Shown here: one piece after another, positions 15,493 through 23,689 of the stretch
How positions within the stretch are numbered: position 1 is the stretch's first letter
How the letters are laid out: every line of letters starts with the position of its first letter
Assembly: GCA_040507895.1 (NCBI GenBank)
Contig: JBEVNX010000158.1
Span: forward strand, 1 to 31,345
Length of the DNA stretch: 31,345 bases
Direction: 5' to 3'
Source: JBEVNX01 sp040507895
GTDB lineage: Bacteria; Desulfobacterota; Binatia; JACPRU01
Program-made: the position numbers and the translations under genes
Notes under the pieces: model-generated
Databases searched by the model: none
Told to the model about the DNA's origin: nothing
Seen by the model: the letters and a program-made list of their open reading frames with translations, nothing else

Positions 15493-17033
15493 GCGCCGCT
15501 GCGCCGAACAAGTGGCTCGTCGCCCTCGCGGCGATGCTGGCGACAATCCTCGAGGTGCTCGACGTCACCATCGGCAACGTCGCGCTTCCGCACATGCAGG
15601 CGAGCTTCTCGGCGTCCGTCGACGAAGTGACGTGGGTGCTCACCTCCTACCTGGTGTCGAACGGCATCGTCGTGCCGCTGACGGGCTGGCTGTCCACGCT
15701 ATTCGGCCGCAAGCGATTCTTCATGGGCTCGACCGTGCTCTTCACCGTGAGCTCGATGCTCTGCGGCTTGGCGTGGGACCTGAAGAGCATGGTGTTCTTC
15801 CGCATCATGCAGGGGATGGGCGGCGCGGCGATGATCCCGATGTCGCAGGCCGTGCTGATGGAGGCCTTTCCCCCCGCGCAGCACGGCTTGGCGATGGCGG
15901 TGTGGGGCATGGGGCTGATGGCGGCGCCGATCCTGGGGCCAGCGCTCGGAGGGTGGATCACCGACAACTACAGCTGGCGATGGATCTACTACGTGAACCT
16001 CCCGTTCGGCATCGTCGCGCTGTTCCTGCAGGGCGCCTTCATTCCGGAATCCCCGCACCAGACGCGAAAGATCGAACGGATCGACTATCTGGGGCTGCTA
16101 CTCGTCGTGCTCGCGATCGGAGCGGGGCAGATGGTTCTGGATCGCGGCGAGCGGGCGGATTGGTTTGCGGCCAACTGGGTGTGGATCGCGACCGCCGTAT
16201 CGATGCTCGCGCTCGTCACGCTGATCGTCTGGGAGCTTCGCACCGAGCACCCGGTCGTCGACCTCTCGCTGTTTCGCTATCGCCCATTCGCGGCAGGAGC
16301 GGGGATGAGCACGCTTCTCGCGTTCACTCTCTACGGGAGCCTCGTCACGTGGCCGCTCTATCTCCAGCAGGTGATGGGCTATCCCGCGCTCCAGGCGGGG
16401 CTGGCGATGGCCCCGCGCGGCTTCGCCACGATGATCAGCATGTTCTTCGTCGGCCAGCTGTACGGTAAGATCGACACGCGGCTGATCCTGATGAGCGGCT
16501 TTCTCTTGGTCGGACTCGGCAGCTGGCAGATGGCGCATTTCACGGTCGAGTCGAGCTTCTGGGGCATGGTCTGGCCGTCGCTCGTCCACGGGCTCGGCAT
16601 GGGCCTGACTTTCGTGCCGCTCTCGGCCACCGCGCTAGCGTCGGTGCCCGTGGCGCGGATCGGCAATGCCTCGGGGTTGTACAACTTGATGCGCAACACC
16701 GGCGCCTCCGTGGGCATCGCCGTCGCCGGTACGTTCATCGTTCGGCGGTCGCAGTTTCACCAGGCGGTCCTCGGCATGCACGTGAATCCGACGAACCCGG
16801 CTGCTCAGCTGGCGTTCCAGGGCGCGGCCAACGTGGCCATTGCCGGCGGAGCTCCGCCGGTCCACGCCGAGCAGCAGGCCGCGGCGATGATCTACGGGCT
16901 CGTGCAGCGCCAAGCGGCCGTGCTCGCGTTCGCAGACGTCTTCGTGATCCTCACCTACGTGGCGCTGGCGATGGTGCCGATGCTCGTTTGGCTCGGTCGA
17001 AGCCGCGGCGGCGCGGCGGCCGCCGGGCACTGA
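15489..17033 (+). CDS. DHA2-family MFS drug efflux transporter (EmrB/QacA type)
   Basis: This 514-residue inner-membrane protein has the length and hydrophobic pattern of 14-helix DHA2 transporters. The first helix reads WLVALAAMLATILEVLDVT, with the family's conserved acidic residue in LDVTIGNVALPHM. Motif A appears as GWLSTLFGRKRFF, and the antiporter motif C as GPALGGWITDNYSWRWIYY. With the TolC-like and HlyD-like genes it makes a proton-driven tripartite exporter spanning both membranes. Substrates may be hydrophobic drugs, fatty acids or a self-made metabolite; nothing here tells which. The GTG start overlaps the preceding stop by four bases. No TetR/MarR/LysR-type regulator flanks the operon. 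Confidence 0.95.
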   Translation: MSAAAPNKWLVALAAMLATILEVLDVTIGNVALPHMQASFSASVDEVTWVLTSYLVSNGIVVPLTGWLSTLFGRKRFFMGSTVLFTVSSMLCGLAWDLKSMVFFRIMQGMGGAAMIPMSQAVLMEAFPPAQHGLAMAVWGMGLMAAPILGPALGGWITDNYSWRWIYYVNLPFGIVALFLQGAFIPESPHQTRKIERIDYLGLLLVVLAIGAGQMVLDRGERADWFAANWVWIATAVSMLALVTLIVWELRTEHPVVDLSLFRYRPFAAGAGMSTLLAFTLYGSLVTWPLYLQQVMGYPALQAGLAMAPRGFATMISMFFVGQLYGKIDTRLILMSGFLLVGLGSWQMAHFTVESSFWGMVWPSLVHGLGMGLTFVPLSATALASVPVARIGNASGLYNLMRNTGASVGIAVAGTFIVRRSQFHQAVLGMHVNPTNPAAQLAFQGAANVAIAGGAPPVHAEQQAAAMIYGLVQRQAAVLAFADVFVILTYVALAMVPMLVWLGRSRGGAAAAGH

Positions 17034-17063
17034 GCCACTCGCCACGTGCGGCGGCCGAGCGGA

Positions 17064-17885
17064 TCAGCGTGGGACGACGTAGCCAGCGGCCGGATCGAGG
17101 GACTGACACACCACGTCACGCACGCCGCCCACCGTGCGCGCCGCCGCGATCGCCCGCGCCTCCCACTGCGGCCCGAACACCGCGCCCTCGAGGTGGACTC
17201 GACCCGCCTCGCAGCGCACCCGGATCGTCGGGGTATCCAGCTCCGGAATCTGCATCAGCTCGGCTCGGACCTGCGCGGCAATGGCTTGGTCGCGCAGCGC
17301 CTGCACCGACTCGGGTGTCGATCGAAACGGCGGGTGTCGTACGAACTCGGCGAGCACGGCCGCGTACCCGTCGAGCGTTCCTCGCTCGGTGTTCAACACG
17401 ACGTCGTACCCGTGCCCTGCGTTGCAATCGACCCCCAGGACCTGCTCGAGACGGGCGGCCGAGTCGCGGTCGTAGCGCTCGATGCGCTCCTCGGCTTCGG
17501 CCAGCGAGACCTTCGCTTCCTCGGCGAGCCGGGCTGCGCGAACAGCCGGCGGCGCCGTCACCCGCACCCGCAGCGCGTGGTTGACCCCGCCGAAGAAAAA
17601 CGGCGCCGCGCGCCCCGTGAGCACCGCGTCGTCGCCCGCGGCGAATGCGTAGACCACGGCTCGCAGGTAGGCCAGGTATTGCTCGCGATCGCGGTCGAAG
17701 CGCTCCCAGAAGCTCGGCCGTCCCTCCTCGAGGTGGCTCAACCGTTCTTCCCGCAGACGGTAGCGTTTGACCGCCTCGAGCATCAGCTCGCGGTCGGCGA
17801 AGCGATAGCCGAGACGCTGCGCCACGACGCGGCCGAGCTGCGTCCCTCCGCTTCCCATCTCCCGCGATATCACCACCAGGCTCAT
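17064..17885 (-). CDS. Cytidylate-kinase-like protein fused to a C-terminal BON domain
   Basis: The protein has 273 residues from the ATG at 17885. Residues 1-185 match the cytidylate-kinase-like family: the nucleotide loop is VVISREMGSGGTQLGRVVA, followed by LGYRFADRELM and a lid-like region (VSLAEAEERIERYDRDSAA). Residues about 196-265 read as a BON domain (RVRCEAGRVHLEGAVFGPQ, then the ARTVGGVRDVVCQ end strand), a module often linked to membrane or lipid interaction. The kinase activity is unproven in this family. A GTG at 17942 would add 19 residues of unlikely sequence. It lies 66 bases after the hydroxyacid dehydrogenase on the same strand and converges on the efflux operon. Confidence 0.8.
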   Translation of the reverse strand: MSLVVISREMGSGGTQLGRVVAQRLGYRFADRELMLEAVKRYRLREERLSHLEEGRPSFWERFDRDREQYLAYLRAVVYAFAAGDDAVLTGRAAPFFFGGVNHALRVRVTAPPAVRAARLAEEAKVSLAEAEERIERYDRDSAARLEQVLGVDCNAGHGYDVVLNTERGTLDGYAAVLAEFVRHPPFRSTPESVQALRDQAIAAQVRAELMQIPELDTPTIRVRCEAGRVHLEGAVFGPQWEARAIAAARTVGGVRDVVCQSLDPAAGYVVPR

Positions 17886-17951
17886 GCGAGGGTCGGCTTC
17901 TAACGCGTCGGTCGCCGGGCTGGCAACCCGCGCCCGGTCCACCGGAGCAAA

Positions 17952-18965
17952 CTACTCGGTACCGGAGCCGTTGCGCGCCATGGGTCGACGATTCCGCTTT
18001 GCCGCCAACGCCACCGCATCGACGGACGAAGTGTTGACGCAGTTGCGGGGAACCTCACCCCGGCGAAGTCGGCTCACGTTTCTCGCGACTCCCCGCGCGA
18101 TCTCTTGCAGGGAAATGTCGGTGGCGCCACCGATGTGCGGCGTTGCGACGACCTCGAGGCCGAATATCGGGTCGGCGGGGTCCGGCGGCTCCTCCCAGAA
18201 GACGTCGAGCCCCGCTCCGGCGAGCTGGCCCGACTCGAGCGCCGCGACGAGCGCTTCGCGCTCGACCACGGGGCCGCGCGCAACGTTGATGAGGAACGCC
18301 CCCCGCTTCATGCTCGCAAACGCTCGTCTGCCGATCATGCCGCGGGTTTCCTCGTTGAGCGGGGTCGCCACGACGACGAAGTCGGCCTGCCGGAGAATCT
18401 CTTCGAGCGCCGAAACCGCTACGTGGAGGTCCACTTCGCCTTCCTCGCCTCGGGGCCCCCGCCGAGACACGGCGACGATGCGCACGCCGAAGCCGCGTAG
18501 CCGCCTTGCCAGTACCCGGCCGATGCCGCCGAAGCCGACGATCGCCACGGTCTTGCCCATGAGGGTCGTGCCAACCGGCGCGCCGACGCGGCGTGCTCGC
18601 AGGTTCTCCTGCGCTCGAGGCCAGCGACGAGCCAGCGCGATCATCAGCAGGATCGCGAGCTCGGCAACCGAGTCGGCGTTTGCCGTATCACCGCTCGGAA
18701 CGTTGGCGACGTAGATGCCGTGGCGGGAAGCGACTTCGACCTCCACGCCGTCGAGCCCCGCGCCGAACTGTTGGACGAGGCGCAGGCGCGGCGAGGCCAG
18801 GGCCTCTTCGCCGACTCGCGCGATCAGGGGCACGAGCACCTCCACCTGCTGAGCGACCCGCGTGACCTCTTCGGGCGAGCACTCGAGGATCTCGTCTCGC
18901 GGAAGCTCGCCGCGCAGCAACTCGACGATCTTGGCCGCACCCCGGCGGCAGAGGCAGACTCTCAT
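17952..18965 (-). CDS. D-isomer-specific 2-hydroxyacid dehydrogenase
   Basis: This 337-residue NAD(P)-dependent dehydrogenase has the expected order. Substrate-domain segments include LRLVQQFGAGLDGVEV and GIYVANVPSGDTANADSVAE; the Rossmann motif is VGFGGIGRVLARRL (143-156). The catalytic Arg230 lies in NVARGPVV, Glu259 in LDVFWEEPP and His277 in ATPHIGG. These enzymes interconvert 2-oxoacids and D-2-hydroxyacids. The subfamily (phosphoglycerate, glyoxylate/hydroxypyruvate or other) is not decided by what I can see. The start ATG is the first in a frame that opens into a 267-base divergent gap shared with the formamidase gene. Confidence 0.92.
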   Translation of the reverse strand: MRVCLCRRGAAKIVELLRGELPRDEILECSPEEVTRVAQQVEVLVPLIARVGEEALASPRLRLVQQFGAGLDGVEVEVASRHGIYVANVPSGDTANADSVAELAILLMIALARRWPRAQENLRARRVGAPVGTTLMGKTVAIVGFGGIGRVLARRLRGFGVRIVAVSRRGPRGEEGEVDLHVAVSALEEILRQADFVVVATPLNEETRGMIGRRAFASMKRGAFLINVARGPVVEREALVAALESGQLAGAGLDVFWEEPPDPADPIFGLEVVATPHIGGATDISLQEIARGVARNVSRLRRGEVPRNCVNTSSVDAVALAAKRNRRPMARNGSGTE

Positions 18966-19232
18966 GACGCCGCTTCATTGCACATGGGCTGAACCGGCGG
19001 TAGCGACCGATCGGCGGCCCATGCAGGACCGCCGACGGCCATCTGGTACCCCGGGGCGCAACTCGTGGTCATCGAGGCAGCTGGTGTCACTCGTGCGGGG
19101 CGCTGCCTTGGGATTCCGCCTACGGCTATGCTACGCGATTCGTCGAAGCGCGCCCGTGCGCGAACAGAGCTCGACCGTTCGATTCGCCGGCGCTCGAAGC
19201 GCCGTTGCACACGAATCGTCGAAGGAGAATCG

Positions 19233-20339
19233 ATGAAGAGCGTAGAAATCGACCGCAGCAAGCGTCTCATCGAGCAGCCGAACACCGGCCACAACCGGTG
19301 GCATCCGGATATTTCGCCCGTCCTCGAGGTGAACGAGGGCGAAGAGGTCGTGCTCGAGACCCGCGACGCCCTCGACGGTCAACTGCCCCCGTCCGCGACT
19401 GCCGCCAGCCTCGCGACGATGGATGCGGGCATCATCCATCCGCTCACGGGGCCTGTGCTGGTCAAGGGTGCCAAACCGGGCGACCTCCTCGAGGTCGAGT
19501 TCATCGACATCCTGCCGCAAGCGCACGCGATCTCTTGCATCGTGCCCGGACTCGGCTTCCTGCGGGACCTGTACCACACGCCCTACCTCGTGCACTGGCG
19601 CATCGCCGACGGCTGGGCCACGTCGACGGCGCTTCCCGGCGTGCGGATTCCCGGCGCACCGTTCATGGGGGTCATCGGGGTGGCGCCGTCCCGGGAGCAG
19701 GTCGCCGCGTGGGCGAAGCGTGAGGAGGCCCTATTGAACCAGGGCGGGCTCGTCATGACGCCGGACCCGGCGGGCGCGGTACCGAGCCGGGGGCCGGCCG
19801 CTTCCGAAGGCCTGCGCACCATCCCGCCGCGCGAGAACGGCGGCAACATGGACGTCAAGCAGCTTACCAAGGGATCGACGCTGCAATTGCCCGTCAGCGT
19901 CGAGGGGGCGCTGTTCTCCCTGGGCGATGCGCACTTCGCGCAAGGAGACGGCGAGGTGTGCGTCACCGCCGTCGAGATGGCCGCTACCGCCGCCGTGCGC
20001 TTCCGGGTGATCAAGGATGCCGGCAAAACGCTGGCGCGCGGCCCCCGCTTCCGCCACCGCGACTACTTCGCTCCGCCCGAGTGGGCAGCCCCGAAACGGT
20101 TCTTGGCCGCGACCGGCATGCCAATCCGCGAGGACGGCGTGAACGAGGGCGAGAATCTCACGCTCGCTTGCCGCAATGCGCTGCTCAACATGATCGATCT
20201 GCTGCAGGAGAAGGGTTGGACGCGCGAGCAGGCCTACATCATCTCCAGCGTCGCGGTCGATCTCAGAGTGAGCAACGTGGTCGACGTGCCGAACTACGTG
20301 GTCTCGGCACTCGTCCCTGAGGCCATCTTCGAAGGCTGA
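19233..20339 (+). CDS. Acetamidase/formamidase family protein
   Basis: This 368-residue protein belongs to the FmdA/AmdA family of zinc-dependent, cyanide-insensitive formamidases and acetamidases. Recognisable parts are the N-terminal HNRWHPDISPVLEVNEGEEV, the GPVLVKGAKPGDLLEVEFID strand pair, PFMGVIGVAPS, the ENGGNMDVKQLTKGSTLQLP segment, and FSLGDAHFAQGDGEVCVTAV, all in the usual order. It would release ammonia from short amides in the cytoplasm. The ATG at 19233 follows an AAGGAG SD (19222-19227); the open frame upstream is not conserved-looking. Its end converges on an amidase gene 22 bases away, which suggests a shared role in amide nitrogen use. Confidence 0.93.
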   Translation: MKSVEIDRSKRLIEQPNTGHNRWHPDISPVLEVNEGEEVVLETRDALDGQLPPSATAASLATMDAGIIHPLTGPVLVKGAKPGDLLEVEFIDILPQAHAISCIVPGLGFLRDLYHTPYLVHWRIADGWATSTALPGVRIPGAPFMGVIGVAPSREQVAAWAKREEALLNQGGLVMTPDPAGAVPSRGPAASEGLRTIPPRENGGNMDVKQLTKGSTLQLPVSVEGALFSLGDAHFAQGDGEVCVTAVEMAATAAVRFRVIKDAGKTLARGPRFRHRDYFAPPEWAAPKRFLAATGMPIREDGVNEGENLTLACRNALLNMIDLLQEKGWTREQAYIISSVAVDLRVSNVVDVPNYVVSALVPEAIFEG

Positions 20340-20361
20340 GAGTGTCCCGCTCGACGAAAGC

Positions 20362-21804
20362 CTAGAACCCGGTGGGTCGAGGGCAGCCGCCGACGATGGC
20401 GAGGAGATGCTTCGCCAGGTCGAGAGTGGTGCGATCGTGCAAGTACGGCCCGACGATTTGGATGCCAACGGGTAGTCCGTTGCTCAAGCGTCCGACCGGC
20501 ACGACCGTCGCGGGCAGGTAGCACGCCCCCGCCGGGGCCATCCACGTCACCAGGTCCCAATACGGCCGTTGCTCTCCGCAGACCCGCGCCAGCCGCGCGG
20601 CCTGTGGCTCCGAATGGTCGTGAGGGATGGCGGGGCAGGGCATCACCGGCAGCAGCATGACGTCCCAGCGCTCGAAGAACTCTTCCCAGCGTCGTCTCAT
20701 CTGCAGACGGCGTTCGTTGTGGCTGAGCCAGTCGCGGTGTCGCATGGCGAGGAGGCGGCGTGTGTTCGCCGTCGGAGTGTCCTCCGTCGTAGCGGCATAG
20801 GCTTCGATGCGATCTCGCGGGGTGCCGCCCGCCAAGGCCGCTTGCAGGAGCGCGAAGAAGACCCCGGCGACCTTTTCCAGCGAGAAGTCCGGCCGCGCTT
20901 CGGTGTCGAGCGCGACGCCGGCATCGGCGAGCTTGCGCGCCGCCCTCTCCAGGAGCGCCTTGACGTCGGGTTCGACGCGACAGCGAGGATCGTCGAGCCA
21001 GGCGGCGATCCGATAGTCCTCGAGCTTCTTTCGTCGAGGCGGAGGCAGCTCGAGGCGCCAAGCCGCCTTCTCCCATCGGTTCGGTCCCGCCAAGATCTCG
21101 AGGCCGAGCTCGAGGTCCTCGACGGTGCGGGCCATCGGTCCGACGACGGCGAGGTCAGCCAGCGTCAGGGTTCCGGGCGGCCCGGGGATCTGCCCATGGG
21201 CGGGCACGATGCCGTAGCTCGGCTTGTGTCCCACGACACCCGACATGTGCGACGGTAGACGGATGGAGCCGCCGATGTCGCTGCCCAGCTCCAATGGAGT
21301 GAATCCACAGGCAAGCGCAGCGGCGGAACCGCCGGACGATCCTCCCGGCGTGCGCGTCAAGTCGTAGGGATTGTTCGTCGTGCCGAACACGTCGTTGTAG
21401 CTTTGCAGGTCGCCGGCGTAGATCGGCAGATTGGTCTTGCCGAAGATCACCGCGCCGGCTTCGCGCACTCGCGCGACGGGCCAGGCGTCTTCCTGCGGCA
21501 CGAAGTCAGCGAGCTCCGGCGCACCCGATGTCGTCCGCATTCCTCGCGTTTGCAGAGAATCCTTGATCGTCATCGGTACACCGTGAAGCGAACCGCGCCC
21601 TTCCCCTCGCGCCAGGGCTCTGTCGGCCTCATCGGCCTCGGCGCGCGCACGGTCGGCGTCGATTGTGACGACGCTATGAATGGTTTTGTCGAGCATCTCG
21701 ACGCGCCGGAGGAAATGCTCGAGCGCTTCCCTGCTGGAGACCTTCCGCCGACGGATCGCATCGGCGAGGTCCAAGGCGGAAACATAAGCGAGATCGGGCA
21801 CCAT
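20362..21804 (-). CDS. Amidase-signature family hydrolase
   Basis: This 480-residue amidase has the complete triad: Lys81 in PMTIKDSLQT, the cis-serine in GGSSGGSAAAL (154-164) and the nucleophile Ser180 in GSDIGGSIRLPS. The last motif is canonical, unlike the amidase at 3779-5224, and the C-terminal half is rich in Trp/Arg (RRRWEEFFERWDVML). The segment LPVGIQIVGPYLHDRTTLDLA is the standard family C-terminus. I chose the ATG at 21804 because AAGGAG lies four bases before it; an upstream in-frame start at 21846 adds 14 weak residues. The cupin gene lies 108 bases upstream on the same strand, and the formamidase converges from the other side. Confidence 0.92.
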   Translation of the reverse strand: MVPDLAYVSALDLADAIRRRKVSSREALEHFLRRVEMLDKTIHSVVTIDADRARAEADEADRALARGEGRGSLHGVPMTIKDSLQTRGMRTTSGAPELADFVPQEDAWPVARVREAGAVIFGKTNLPIYAGDLQSYNDVFGTTNNPYDLTRTPGGSSGGSAAALACGFTPLELGSDIGGSIRLPSHMSGVVGHKPSYGIVPAHGQIPGPPGTLTLADLAVVGPMARTVEDLELGLEILAGPNRWEKAAWRLELPPPRRKKLEDYRIAAWLDDPRCRVEPDVKALLERAARKLADAGVALDTEARPDFSLEKVAGVFFALLQAALAGGTPRDRIEAYAATTEDTPTANTRRLLAMRHRDWLSHNERRLQMRRRWEEFFERWDVMLLPVMPCPAIPHDHSEPQAARLARVCGEQRPYWDLVTWMAPAGACYLPATVVPVGRLSNGLPVGIQIVGPYLHDRTTLDLAKHLLAIVGGCPRPTGF

Positions 21805-21912
21805 GCTCTCCTTCGTTCTGTGCGTCACATCGCTCACGCCGTCCATACGGTCACGAGGCCGTCACGGCCGCGAATCGATTGTGCCTTCACCCGTCACTCG
21901 CCTCACCGGCGT

Positions 21913-22347
21913 TCACGGATCGAACGTGGTGAGGTCCGCCCCGTCGTCCGCCACGAACACGGCTAGCAGCTTGGCGGGTTTGCTGTCGCTCGCGTTCTCG
22001 CTCACGACGTGATGCGCGCCCGGGCCTTCGAAGAAGCTCTCGCCCGCCTGATAGACACGAGCAGGCCCCGCGTCGACCTGCGAGCGAATCGCGCCCGAGA
22101 CTACGTAGGCGAAGACGACTCCTGCATGGTGATGGGGACCGGATTTCCCCTTCGGCGCATAGTCGACCGCTACGGCCGTCAAGGTCTTTCCCGGGACGTT
22201 CGGCAGCTTCTGCGAGAAGATGACCTGAGCTTGGTCCCCGGCGGCCTCCGCGAGGCGGGAGAGCAAGAACGCTCCCGCAAGCGCGACGAGCAGCGCCGCA
22301 ACGGCTAGGTCCGCGCGTCGTCTGCGACGAAGTTTCCGAGTCATCAT
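21913..22347 (-). CDS. Exported or membrane-anchored cupin-domain protein
   Basis: This 144-residue protein opens with a very basic stretch and a hydrophobic segment (residues 13-36, LAVAALLVALAGAFLLSRLAEAA) that is a signal peptide or anchor. The rest is a single cupin barrel. The first motif gives histidines in GPHHHAG, but the usual glutamate ligand position reads VVF. The second motif is GESFFEGPGAHHVVSEN, with a retained histidine and asparagine. Metal binding by three histidines is plausible; the function is unknown. Two ATG codons in tandem (22347, 22344) both fit a weak GGAGG. It lies between the desaturase and amidase genes, all on the minus strand with gaps of about 100 bases. Confidence 0.8.
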   Translation of the reverse strand: MMTRKLRRRRRADLAVAALLVALAGAFLLSRLAEAAGDQAQVIFSQKLPNVPGKTLTAVAVDYAPKGKSGPHHHAGVVFAYVVSGAIRSQVDAGPARVYQAGESFFEGPGAHHVVSENASDSKPAKLLAVFVADDGADLTTFDP

Positions 22348-22449
22348 CGTTGACCTCCATCTGGGGATCCGTCGCTGTCGAGCGGCCGGGGCCCCGTCAG
22401 AAATTCCCGGATAGAATCGGTTACGAAATCGTGCAGCCGAAGCGAGAGC

Positions 22450-23436
22450 TCAGCGGACTTCGGTTTGCGCCGAATTGTACTGGACCACGGCTCCGCTGGC
22501 GCTCAACAATCTGATGATCCCATAGGGTACGTCGAGCTGCCACCAAGCCACACCGCTTCGCGCGAGCTGAGGATTCGCGTGATGGTTCTCGTGCCATTCA
22601 CCGACTAGGAAGCCGTAGTACATTTGGTTGATGGGCGCGCCCTTGGATGCCGCTACGAATTGACCTCCGTGGCCCCGATAGTTGAAGTCTCGTAGCATGA
22701 ACGAAAACAGAAAGACCGCCGAAATCCACAACACGACACCCTGCCACTCGGCGATCGCGTATGCTCCCGAGATCCAAAGCAGGTTTCCGAAGACCGCGCG
22801 GGCCGCATAGTGCCAGAGGTTCTCGATCGACCCCGTGCGTTGGAACTGTGGATAGGAGTTTCCGACGAATCCGATGTGCTCGAGGCTCTTTGCAATACGT
22901 TCGTAGTCCTGCCGTCGAATGTCGCGGTTCATCTTTTGCGTGGATTCGGCTGCGAGATAGCTCCCGAGCCAGCCGAGGTGCGGACCGTAGGGATCGCCGG
23001 ATTGGTCAGCCTTCGAGTGGTGGATTTCGTGGGGAATGACATAACTTTCCTCTCGAAAACCCAAAGGATTGGTCCATAGGAACAGCCTCGCCAGCCAAAC
23101 GCTCCGGAACCGGAAGGCGCGATGGGCACAATACCGATGGTACCAAACCGTATTGTAGACGATGCCGATGGCGTTCGTCATGAGGAGCACGAGCGCGAGA
23201 TTGGTAAGCGAGAAGAACCGCGCGAGAAACAGCAGGAACGTGCCCAACGCAACCAGGTGGTAAACCGCAACCAGCGCCGGGACCAGACGCGAAGCGTCTC
23301 TCCAAAAGGCGACGGAGTCGACGAGCTCGATTGCCACCTCACGCATCGTGGGTTTGCGGGGCGGAGCCTCTCCGTATCCGTAGGTCGGCGCCAGCACCAC
23401 CCCTGGGGCCGGCGATAGGACTGACGCGTCTTTCAC
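22450..23436 (-). CDS. Membrane fatty acid (acyl-CoA/acyl-lipid) desaturase
   Basis: This 328-residue integral membrane enzyme shows the three histidine boxes of the desaturase family in the right order: HRYCAH (100-105), HEIHH (136-140) and HENHH (282-286). These bind the di-iron centre that introduces a double bond into an acyl chain. Hydrophobic segments occur at about 50-75, 78-97 and 215-250. The N-terminal 40 residues are proline-rich and variable. The GTG at 23436 is the first possible start, because a TGA lies just upstream in frame, and no SD is visible. Translation may begin from a very short or absent leader (see the promoter candidate at 23443-23472). Confidence 0.9.
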   Translation of the reverse strand: MKDASVLSPAPGVVLAPTYGYGEAPPRKPTMREVAIELVDSVAFWRDASRLVPALVAVYHLVALGTFLLFLARFFSLTNLALVLLMTNAIGIVYNTVWYHRYCAHRAFRFRSVWLARLFLWTNPLGFREESYVIPHEIHHSKADQSGDPYGPHLGWLGSYLAAESTQKMNRDIRRQDYERIAKSLEHIGFVGNSYPQFQRTGSIENLWHYAARAVFGNLLWISGAYAIAEWQGVVLWISAVFLFSFMLRDFNYRGHGGQFVAASKGAPINQMYYGFLVGEWHENHHANPQLARSGVAWWQLDVPYGIIRLLSASGAVVQYNSAQTEVR

Positions 23437-23442
23437 TCGTCA

Positions 23443-23472
23443 AATGTAGTATCAAGGAGGAGGGGAAAACAA
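23443..23472 (-). promoter_or_regulatory. Candidate sigma-70-like promoter for the desaturase gene
   Basis: On the minus strand, TTGTTT (23467-23472) and TACATT (23443-23448) are spaced by 18 bases, within an AT-rich patch that contrasts with the GC-rich surroundings. The GTG start of the desaturase lies only six bases past the TACATT box, which would give an almost leaderless transcript and fits the lack of an SD. Both boxes are imperfect, so this is a suggestion only. Confidence 0.3.
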
Positions 23473-23616
23473 AGTAAATCATTGAGGAAGGCAAAGCCTT
23501 GTCACCCCGACCGCTGGCCCAACGGCGTCAGGCGGGCGGCGCTCCCGGCGGCACCCGATCCCGTCGATTTCGCCCCGGGGACGGTTTGGTGTACAAGGGA
23601 AGCCCGAGCGAACCTG

Positions 23617-23635
23617 TGTTGGGACGCTCCCAACA
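23617..23635. repeat. Perfect 8-bp inverted repeat (operator-like)
   Basis: TGTTGGGA-CGC-TCCCAACA forms exact arms of eight bases around a three-base loop. It sits 55 bases before the chosen start of the downstream methyltransferase, in the divergent gap after the desaturase. No T-run follows, so a terminator is unlikely; an operator for a dimeric regulator or an RNA hairpin are the simpler readings. No second copy was noticed in the window. Confidence 0.45.
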
Positions 23636-23689
23636 GCTTCATGATTGCGACCGCTGACTGTTCAGCCGCCGTTTCGAGCCTCCGTCAGG

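Noticed and set aside
17046..17903. 285-codon plus-strand frame opposite the kinase-BON gene
   Set aside because: Antisense shadow; the minus-strand product has clear kinase-like and BON features.
18966..19232. Open frames in the divergent gap before the formamidase
   Set aside because: They show no family features or SD, and the formamidase start at 19233 is well supported by its own SD.
23488..23500. Short hairpin AAGGC-AAA-GCCTT
   Set aside because: Five-base arms without a T-run are too short to call a terminator or operator.
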